A DNA stretch of 8,417 bases from Bacteroidales bacterium (GTDB taxonomy: Bacteria > Bacteroidota > Bacteroidia > Bacteroidales > P3): the NCBI GenBank assembly GCA_017632095.1, contig JAGBSA010000173.1, positions 1-8,417 of the forward strand. Reading direction: 5' to 3'. The notes under the pieces were generated by a model. The model was not told the origin of the DNA and searched no databases. It saw only the letters and a program-made list of their open reading frames with translations. Both the position numbers and the translations under genes were made by a program. Positions 1 to 4,672 of the stretch are shown in pieces. Within the stretch, counting starts at the first letter, position 1, and each line of letters begins with the position of its first letter.

Positions 1-24
1 AAGAATAAAAAACAAAAACACATT

Positions 25-996
25 ATGAAAGTAGTATGTATAGGTAACGCTTTGGTAGATAAAGTATGCCTTTTACCAAACGATGATATACTTAGAGAAG
101 AAAACCTACCAAAAGGCAGTATGCAGTTGATAAATTCCGAAGAAAGTAAACGTCTAAAAACACGCCTTGAGGAATTAAAAAGCGAAATAGCAACGGGAGG
201 TTCAGCAGCAAATACCGCAAATGGAATAGCTAATCTTGGAGTTTCAACAACATACATAGGAATGGTTGGAAACGACGAGTTGGGAGATTTCTATGAGAAA
301 GATATGAGGGAAAACAACATATCTACACACATATTCCGCTCTCCTGATATGGCAACAGGATTAGCGCTTGCACTTGTAAGCAAAGATGGAGAACGCACAT
401 TTGCAACCCACCTTGGAGCAGCAGTAACTCTAAGTGCGGATAACATAAATGAAACCCTGCTTGAGGGATACGACTACTTGCACATAGAAGGATATTTGAT
501 AAGCAATAATGAATTGTTTAACAAAATAATTGATTGTGCAAAGAAGTGTGGCGTGAAAATCTCAATTGACTTAGCATCATACAATGTTGTAGAAGAGAAT
601 CTTGAGTATTTGAAAACAGTATGTAAAGGAGTAGAGATAATCTTTGCAAATGAAGACGAGGCAAGAGCATTCACCCAAAAAGACGCAGAAGCAGCACTTG
701 ATGAAATAGCAGAGTATGCCAACATTGCCGTAGTGAAAATAGGAGCAAAGGGTTCTCTGATAAAACACAATGGACAAAAAATGCGCATCGAAGAAACCAA
801 AAGAAACAAGATAGACACCACAGGAGCTGGCGATATGTACGCAGGAGGTTTCCTTGCAGGATTGTGCAAAGGAGAAGATTTGACAAAATGTGGAAAATTG
901 GGCAGTATCCTAGCTGGTAACGTGATAGAGATAATGGGAACCAAGATGGACGCACAACGTTGGACAAAGATAGAAGAAGAAATCGCTGAATTATAA
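25..996 (+). CDS. PfkB-family carbohydrate/nucleoside kinase (adenosine kinase-like)
   Basis: A cytoplasmic kinase of the ribokinase/PfkB fold that transfers the ATP gamma-phosphate to a hydroxyl of a sugar or nucleoside. Seen in the 323-residue product: the N-terminal opening KVVCIGNALVDKV (residues 2-14); the substrate-side glycine motif TGGSAANTANGIANLG (57-72); and the C-terminal signature DTTGAGD (264-270), whose D270 is the expected catalytic base and whose GAG forms the anion hole. NEDEA (209-213) and VVKIGAKGS (236-244) also fit the fold. Length is normal for the family. The segment of about 30 residues between the first strand and the GGSAANT motif resembles adenosine-kinase-like members more than ribokinases, but substrate cannot be fixed from sequence. 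The ATG at 25 gives the full N-terminal strand and has an A-rich leader typical of Bacteroidetes. Only 24 nt of upstream sequence is visible, so promoter and operon context are unknown. A strong hairpin follows 15 nt after the stop. Confidence 0.95.
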   Translation: MKVVCIGNALVDKVCLLPNDDILREENLPKGSMQLINSEESKRLKTRLEELKSEIATGGSAANTANGIANLGVSTTYIGMVGNDELGDFYEKDMRENNISTHIFRSPDMATGLALALVSKDGERTFATHLGAAVTLSADNINETLLEGYDYLHIEGYLISNNELFNKIIDCAKKCGVKISIDLASYNVVEENLEYLKTVCKGVEIIFANEDEARAFTQKDAEAALDEIAEYANIAVVKIGAKGSLIKHNGQKMRIEETKRNKIDTTGAGDMYAGGFLAGLCKGEDLTKCGKLGSILAGNVIEIMGTKMDAQRWTKIEEEIAEL

Positions 997-1011
997 ACCT
1001 AAAACCAAAAG

Positions 1012-1058
1012 AAAAAATGGAATCAAGACTGATTGAAAGACTTGATTCCATTTTTTTT
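1012..1058. terminator. Bidirectional intrinsic terminator between convergent genes
   Basis: A perfect 16-bp inverted repeat, 1012-1027 against 1041-1056, encloses a 13-nt loop. The right arm begins CTTGATTCCA and runs into eight T's (1051-1058). The left arm starts with six A's, so the complementary strand also reads a stem followed by six T's. It therefore serves the kinase gene on the plus strand and can stop transcripts of the flavoprotein/four-helix-bundle operon arriving from the right. Confidence 0.87.
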
Positions 1059-1101
1059 CTTTTTACTTTTTCGATATATTTGTTGCTATCGTAATATAGT
1101 A

Positions 1102-1157
1102 AAGTAAATAAGGTAACAAAAATGCCTAAAAAGACAAAGATGTTACCCTATTTTCTT
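1102..1157 (-). other. Imperfect hairpin downstream of the four-helix-bundle gene
   Basis: GGTAACA (1112-1118) pairs with TGTTACC (1141-1147). After one A-C mismatch the stem continues for five more pairs (1106-1110 with 1149-1153), with a long 22-nt loop. It starts a few bases past the stop of the minus-strand gene. Read on the minus strand it is followed by TTATTTACTTT rather than a clean T-run, so it is at best a weak terminator or a 3'-end stabilising stem ahead of the better hairpin at 1012-1058. Confidence 0.35.
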
Positions 1158-1160
1158 ATT

Positions 1161-1619
1161 TTAATATTCAAAACTGATACCTTCGTCGTTGCCTAAGTCA
1201 AATTCGGAAGTAGTTACAGAGGTTTGTGTTCTTTCTTGATTACTTCTTTGCAACGAAACTATCATCGCTCCAACCATTTTTGTCATTTCAATAAGTGTGT
1301 CATGCGATTGTTGGTATTGTGTTTCGCTAAATGCTCCGCTTTTGTAGCAAAGTGCTGTATATACTACGCAACTTCTGATAGAGCTTTTTGCGTCTATAAG
1401 GAATTGGACGAATTGAGGTGTGTGGCGTGCCGAACCCTCTGCAATGTTTTCTGCTATCTTTGCTGCAGAAGATGCAAGGGGTTGCAAGAGGACTGTTGTT
1501 GTAAAGTCTTTTGAGGCGTTTGCTTGTTGCATTACCCAAGTGAAATAGTCCAATGCTTTTTCATAAACTCTCAAGTCTTCAAATCTGAAGAAACTGATTA
1601 CTTGAGGTTCGTTTTCCAT
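1161..1619 (-). CDS. Four-helix-bundle protein (S23-type family)
   Basis: A 152-residue, almost wholly helical protein of the four-helix-bundle family, named after proteins encoded in 23S rRNA intervening sequences but widespread as stand-alone genes in Bacteroidetes. Family hallmarks seen: an opening FRFEDLRVYEKALDY (residues 11-25) in helix 1; the turn region AENIAEGSARHTPQFVQFL (56-74) between helices 2 and 3, matching the usual NIAEG-x-x-R pattern; and a helix 3 with an IDAKSSIRSCVVY-like stretch (75-87). The biochemical role of the family is not established. Residues from about 125 onward form a polar, acidic, Thr/Ser-rich tail (ending DEGISFEY), beyond the roughly 120-residue core. The ATG at 1619 begins 34 nt after the stop of the upstream flavoprotein gene on the same strand, and no convincing promoter lies in the gap, so the two are probably co-transcribed. 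It is not inside an rRNA gene here. Confidence 0.85.
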   Translation of the reverse strand: MENEPQVISFFRFEDLRVYEKALDYFTWVMQQANASKDFTTTVLLQPLASSAAKIAENIAEGSARHTPQFVQFLIDAKSSIRSCVVYTALCYKSGAFSETQYQQSHDTLIEMTKMVGAMIVSLQRSNQERTQTSVTTSEFDLGNDEGISFEY

Positions 1620-1653
1620 AATAAAGTAGGTATTAGGGGTTTGTAAAATATTT

Positions 1654-2634
1654 CTAGTCTATGTTTGCAAAATATTTCATGAATTGAACTCTGTGGAAAG
1701 TTGAGGATTTGTCGTTCTTTTCTACTGCCAATTTTCCACGGAAGTCATCTATGGTTTCGAATCCCTTTTCTTGCATCCAACTTTTCAATAAGTCGTTTGC
1801 TTCTTGTATGAATTCTATTCCTTGTTCATAGATTGCTGATACTACTTGCACACTTGAGGCTCCTGCAAGCAAAAGTTTGATTACGTCTTCTTTTTTGTGA
1901 ACTCCGCCTCCTGCTGTTAGTGGGCAGTGTATTATGTTTGAAAGTATTGCTGTCCATCTTAAGGTTCGAGGAAAGGCTCCTGAGGTAGAGAAAACGTTAG
2001 CAGGTTCTGTGCAGATCTTATCTATGTTGATGTCTTGTTGGGCAAAGCGATTGAAGATATGTAAGTTTGAAATTCCCATCCAAGATCCTTTTTGTGCAAC
2101 TCGAGCAAGTGATGAAAAGTAAGGGCTCATCTTTAGCGAAACTGGTATTGAAACGGCTCTGCGTATGCTTTGGATTGTGTCTTCGTAAAATCTTTCAACA
2201 TCATCTGTGGTAAGATGAACATCAGAGGGTAAAATAAACATGTTAAGTTCTATCCCGTCGGCACCTGCTTGCTCCATCTTACTAGCAAATGAAACCCACT
2301 GAGAAGCAGATATACAATTGACGCTTGCAATGACAGGTATGCTTAATTCTTTCTTTGCGTTTTTTATAAGATTGACATATTTATCAAGGGATTGTTCTTG
2401 GGTGTGAGATGCTACATAGTCGTAGGATTCGGGAGAGTAACTGTAGTCTGACATATTGACGTTTTTTGTCATTTCTTGCATAATCTGTTCTTCGAAAACA
2501 GATTTCAGAATTACTGCACCAGCTCCTGCTTGTTCTATTTTCTTTAGTGTTTCTATGTCGGAAGTTAGTCCACAACTTCCAACAATGATAGGACTTTTTA
2601 TTTTTAAGTCCATAAAATTAGTTGTCGTATTCAT
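1654..2634 (-). CDS. Dihydroorotate-dehydrogenase-like FMN flavoprotein
   Basis: A 326-residue TIM-barrel flavoprotein of the class 1 dihydroorotate dehydrogenase superfamily, annotated in many Bacteroidetes as 'dihydroorotate dehydrogenase-like'. Features in order: MDLKIKSPIIVGSCGLT (residues 8-24), the first strand that normally contacts FMN; AVILKSVFEEQ (40-50), with the flavin-site Lys; SIPVIASVNC (98-107); SLKMSPYF (166-173); and the C-terminal FMN-phosphate motifs AGGGVHKKEDV (241-251) and LAGASSVQVVSAI (256-268). The place where class 1A enzymes carry NxSCPN with the catalytic Cys reads ELNMFILPSD (129-138), so the usual Cys base is absent. Pyrimidine synthesis is therefore doubtful and the true substrate unknown. 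The ATG at 2634 is preferred to an in-frame ATG at 2697 because the promoter (2655-2686) lies between them and because conserved sequence starts at residue 8. It is the first gene of an apparent two-gene operon with the four-helix-bundle gene. Confidence 0.88.
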   Translation of the reverse strand: MNTTTNFMDLKIKSPIIVGSCGLTSDIETLKKIEQAGAGAVILKSVFEEQIMQEMTKNVNMSDYSYSPESYDYVASHTQEQSLDKYVNLIKNAKKELSIPVIASVNCISASQWVSFASKMEQAGADGIELNMFILPSDVHLTTDDVERFYEDTIQSIRRAVSIPVSLKMSPYFSSLARVAQKGSWMGISNLHIFNRFAQQDINIDKICTEPANVFSTSGAFPRTLRWTAILSNIIHCPLTAGGGVHKKEDVIKLLLAGASSVQVVSAIYEQGIEFIQEANDLLKSWMQEKGFETIDDFRGKLAVEKNDKSSTFHRVQFMKYFANID

Positions 2635-2654
2635 AGTATTGTCTATTTGATAGG

Positions 2655-2686
2655 CAAAGGTATTATTTTTTTTCAAAACAAACAAA
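2655..2686 (-). promoter_or_regulatory. Bacteroidetes-type promoter of the DHOD-like/four-helix-bundle operon
   Basis: Read on the minus strand: a TTTG -33 element (2686-2683), a 20-nt AT-rich spacer, and the -7 element TACCTTTG (2662-2655), matching the Bacteroidetes consensus TTTG-N19/20-TAnnTTTG. A second TTTG lies at 2682-2679. Transcription would begin near 2648, about 14 nt before the ATG at 2634. The site lies inside the longer possible reading frame and so argues against a start at 2697. Confidence 0.72.
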
Positions 2687-2801
2687 TAAAAAAACATAAA
2701 ATAATAATCTTTTTACGCTTTTTCAAAGCTTGTATAGAATTAAAATAAAGTTTGAGGTGTAAATTTCATTCAAAATTTTACTTCTTTTCAAGAAGAAAAC
2801 G

Positions 2802-2809
2802 TATCTTTG
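2802..2809 (+). promoter_or_regulatory. Probable -7 promoter element of the TPR gene
   Basis: TATCTTTG fits the Bacteroidetes TAnnTTTG -7 consensus and is followed by GC, as is common. It lies 40 nt before the ATG at 2850, implying a leader of roughly 35 nt. I see no clean TTTG -33 element about 20 nt upstream, only a T-rich stretch, so strength cannot be judged. Confidence 0.55.
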
Positions 2810-2849
2810 CAAACTGAAAAAAAAGTACTGAGTAATAAAAAATAGAGAC

Positions 2850-3548
2850 ATGGATACAGAAAAGAGCATTAAAAACAAAGAAAATCAGGAACAAAACGCA
2901 TTTAATGTTGGCGAAATGATAACAACATCAGAACAGTTCTTGGAAAAGAATCGTAAGACTATAATAATAGTTTTGGCTGTTATCGTTTGTGCAATCGCTG
3001 CTTTTTTTGCGTATAAACATTTTGTAGTTATACCAAAAGAAAAAAATGCACAAGCAGAATTGTTTGCAGCAGAGCAATATTTCAAAAATGAAGACTTTGA
3101 AAAGGCAATAAAAGGTGATGGAAAGCATGCAGGACTTCTTAGCATAGTTGATGAATATGGTTCAACAAAAAGCGGAAAGTTGGCATCTTATTACCTAGGA
3201 AACATCTATCTTCAAAAAGGTGAGTGGCAAAAAGCGATAGATTATTTGTCAGACTTCAACACAGATGATGTTTTTATGCAAAGCCAAACAAAGGCACTTA
3301 TAGGTGATGCTTACGCAGAATTGAATCAATTGGACAAAGCATTGTCTTACTACAAAGAAGCGTTGAAAGCAGAAAATGATTTGTCAACTCCATTTGTTCT
3401 TATTAAGATGGGACAGGTGTATGAAATGCAAAAAAACTACAAAGAGGCGTTGGAATGCTACAAAAACATCAAACAAAACTATACATCTTCAATGGAGTAC
3501 AGAGAAGTTGAAAAGTATATCTCAAGAGTTGAAGCATTGTTGCAATAG
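2850..3548 (+). CDS. Membrane-anchored TPR protein, YfgM-like
   Basis: A 232-residue inner-membrane protein with a periplasmic TPR domain, resembling the YfgM family. In E. coli, YfgM sits at the Sec translocon with the chaperone PpiD; that role is only inferred here. Seen: a polar, charged N-terminus (1-36, many K/E/N/Q); one transmembrane segment at about 37-56 (TIIIVLAVIVCAIAAFFAYK); then a helical domain. Residues 66-110 look like a degenerate TPR-type helix pair (AELFAAEQYFKNEDFEKAI). Three clearer TPR units follow at about 111-140 (ASYYLGNIYLQKGEWQKAI), 147-177 (GDAYAELNQLDKALSYYKEAL) and 183-212 (MGQVYEMQKNYKEALECYKNI). Basic residues before the membrane segment suggest the N-terminus is inside. 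It is monocistronic, with a promoter motif at 2802 and a strong terminator 31 nt after the stop, and is divergent from the DHOD-like operon. Other single-anchor TPR proteins remain possible. Confidence 0.85.
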   Translation: MDTEKSIKNKENQEQNAFNVGEMITTSEQFLEKNRKTIIIVLAVIVCAIAAFFAYKHFVVIPKEKNAQAELFAAEQYFKNEDFEKAIKGDGKHAGLLSIVDEYGSTKSGKLASYYLGNIYLQKGEWQKAIDYLSDFNTDDVFMQSQTKALIGDAYAELNQLDKALSYYKEALKAENDLSTPFVLIKMGQVYEMQKNYKEALECYKNIKQNYTSSMEYREVEKYISRVEALLQ

Positions 3549-3579
3549 TTACTGAGCATAGAGACGATAAAACGATATT

Positions 3580-3618
3580 GCGGACTTGTTTGTTTTCAGA
3601 CAAGTCCGCTTTTTTTTT
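3580..3618 (+). terminator. Intrinsic terminator of the TPR gene
   Basis: GCGGACTTGT (3580-3589) pairs perfectly with ACAAGTCCGC (3600-3609). A T-G wobble and two more pairs extend the stem to 13 bp around a TTTT tetraloop (3593-3596). Nine T's follow (3610-3618). This is a GC-rich, textbook rho-independent terminator. Confidence 0.93.
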
Positions 3619-3633
3619 ACATATATAATATAG

Positions 3634-3641
3634 TATCTTTG
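3634..3641 (+). promoter_or_regulatory. Orphan -7 promoter-like element
   Basis: GTATCTTTG (3633-3641) is identical to the -7 region of the TPR gene and fits TAnnTTTG. It lies just past the T-run of the TPR terminator and points into a region with no confident gene, predicting a start near 3648. No TTTG -33 element is evident. Confidence 0.4.
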
Positions 3642-3663
3642 TTTGCATCGATTGAAACTTTAA

Positions 3664-3836
3664 TTGGAGAAAATAAAACGAAGAAATAATTCTCCGAAAT
3701 CAAGAAATAAAAACTCATTTACAAAGTATCAATCTGCGTTATAGTAATTCTTATCGGCTGTTTTATTGGTTTTATCAAACGATGCTTAGTTGTTGTTATT
3801 CCAATTGAAACAATAAAAAAACACGACTGCTTATAA
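3664..3836 (+). pseudogene. Possible small membrane-protein gene, split by a frameshift
   Basis: A TTG at 3664 opens a 26-codon frame rich in basic and polar residues (starting EKIKRRNNSPKSRN after the first codon) that stops at 3742-3744. The overlapping frame one base behind stays open from 3711 to a TAA at 3834-3836 and encodes a hydrophobic stretch VIVILIGCFIGFI (3738-3776), then KRCLVVVIPIETIKKHDCL. Joined near 3735-3744 they would give about 57 residues: basic N-terminus, one membrane segment, short tail. The spacing from the promoter-like motif at 3634 fits. Against it: no ATG, no slippery heptamer at the junction, the terminal codons fall in the response-regulator terminator, and both open frames are short enough to arise by chance in AT-rich DNA. 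I recognise no family. Confidence 0.22.
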
Positions 3837-3856
3837 TACAATCGTGTTCCTTATTG
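3811..3856 (-). terminator. Intrinsic terminator of the response regulator gene
   Basis: TCGTGTT (3842-3848) and AACACGA (3820-3826) form a 7-bp stem. Outside it, after a small internal loop, TTATTG (3851-3856) pairs with CAATAA (3811-3816). Read on the minus strand the inner stem runs straight into seven T's (3821-3815). It starts about 40 nt past the stop of the response regulator gene. The plus-strand T-run after the hairpin (CTTTTTATCG) is weaker but might stop an orphan transcript from 3634. Confidence 0.65.
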
Positions 3857-3895
3857 CTTTTTATCGTATTGTCAATTCTTCAATATATTGTTTTA

Positions 3896-4597
3896 TTAGG
3901 AATATGCTAACTTAAATCCAATTCCATGTTGATTCAAAATTTCAACGTTTGAATCGCAACTAAGATATTTTCTAAGTTTAGTAATATAAACGTCCATGCT
4001 GCGTGCGTTAAAATAGGTGTCCTTTTTCCAAACCTTATGCAAGATAGTGGTCCTGCCTACGATTTGATTTATATTCAAGCAAAGGATTTTCAATAAATCT
4101 GATTCTTTATATGTGAGTTTGCGTTCTTCAATTTTTTTGGTCTCGGGATTCGAATAAGTAAGCAATTGACGATTATAGTTGAACGTAAAATTGGAAAACG
4201 TAAAGATGTTGTTTCGACTGATTCCAAGTGTTGCTCGTCTTATAACTGCTTCTATTCTTAATACTAGTTCGCTCGTAAAAAATGGTTTTACAACAAAGTC
4301 ATCTGCACCAATGTTGAAGGCTTGTATCTTTTCTCTTTCATCGTTTTTTTGAGAAAGAAAAATCACAGCAGCAGATTGTTGTGCTGTTTTAATTTCACCA
4401 GCAAGTGTGAAACCATCTTTCCCAGCAAGAGTTGTGTTAATGATGCTTAAAGAAATATTGTTTGAATAAAATAAAGTTAAAGCCTCGTCAGCGTTGTTTG
4501 CAGTAATACATTCGTATCCTTTTTCATGTAAGGCTTTGCTTATAGTATTAACACAATTGGCATTGTCCTCAACTAATAAAATCTTTGTGTCTTCCAT
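3896..4597 (-). CDS. OmpR-family (RprY-like) response regulator lacking the phospho-acceptor Asp
   Basis: A 233-residue DNA-binding response regulator. The receiver domain (1-~120) keeps the acidic pair E10/D11 (LLVEDN), the switch S82 (FLSQ) and K104-P105 (VVKPF). The strand-3 motif, which normally reads LLD-x-M-x-P-G-x-DG, is IINTTLAGKDGF (52-63), so Asn54 (AAC) replaces the phosphorylated Asp and A58 replaces the usual Pro. The OmpR-type winged-helix domain (~130-233) appears intact: NFTFNYNRQLLTY (~139-151), RKLTYKESDLLK, the recognition helix around FNARSMDVYITKLRKYL, and the wing QHGIGFKLAYS at the end. This C-terminal wording matches my recollection of Bacteroides RprY closely, so it is probably an RprY paralogue or orthologue. 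Asn predicts control that does not depend on Asp phosphorylation (inference). No histidine kinase is adjacent. It follows lepB by 75 nt on the same strand with no clear consensus promoter between, so co-transcription is possible. Confidence 0.92.
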   Translation of the reverse strand: MEDTKILLVEDNANCVNTISKALHEKGYECITANNADEALTLFYSNNISLSIINTTLAGKDGFTLAGEIKTAQQSAAVIFLSQKNDEREKIQAFNIGADDFVVKPFFTSELVLRIEAVIRRATLGISRNNIFTFSNFTFNYNRQLLTYSNPETKKIEERKLTYKESDLLKILCLNINQIVGRTTILHKVWKKDTYFNARSMDVYITKLRKYLSCDSNVEILNQHGIGFKLAYS

Positions 4598-4629
4598 ATT
4601 TTTTAGATATTTTACTTCACTTTGACAAT

Positions 4630-4665
4630 ATTTGATTTTATTAGTTTAATCAATAATTTGATTTT
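4630..4665 (-). repeat. Pair of ATTTGATTTT direct repeats upstream of the response regulator
   Basis: The 10-mer ATTTGATTTT occurs at 4630-4639 and 4656-4665 (26-bp period), 33-68 bp upstream of the regulator start codon. A related AAAATCAAA lies in the lepB/protease divergent region (6451-6459). The pair could be an operator, but AT-rich DNA makes chance repeats plausible. Confidence 0.3.
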
Positions 4666-4672
4666 CCCTCAC

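Larger units (their letters stand above)
3549..3895. other. 347-nt stretch without a confident gene
   Basis: In order it holds the TPR-gene terminator (3580-3618), a TAnnTTTG promoter-like motif on the plus strand (3634-3641), a small hairpin GGAGAA/TTCTCC (3666-3671 with 3690-3695), and a pair of open stretches in two plus-strand frames (3664-3741 and 3711-3833) that together look like a small membrane protein. AATTGGA (3662-3668) is complementary to TCCAATT (3800-3806), which could close a long structure. It ends with the minus-strand terminator (3811-3856) of the response regulator gene. The octamer ATTGAAAC occurs twice (3651-3658, 3804-3811). Confidence 0.6.

Noticed and set aside
474..1051. 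Long open frames on the minus strand inside the PfkB kinase gene
   Set aside because: They lie antisense to a well-conserved kinase and have low-complexity, Ser/Leu/Phe-rich translations without a recognisable domain.
1224..1539. Open frames overlapping the four-helix-bundle gene (plus strand 1224-1514, minus strand 1327-1539)
   Set aside because: The minus-strand four-helix-bundle frame has family motifs. The overlapping frames are Cys-rich or patternless shadows.
1161..1619. rRNA intervening-sequence context for the S23-type gene
   Set aside because: No 23S rRNA sequence surrounds it. The neighbours are protein genes, so this is a stand-alone member.
2635..2697. N-terminal extension of the DHOD-like protein from an ATG at 2697
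   Set aside because: The extension overlaps a strong promoter (TTTG-N20-TACCTTTG) and adds residues without family similarity. The ATG at 2634 fits the conserved N-terminus.
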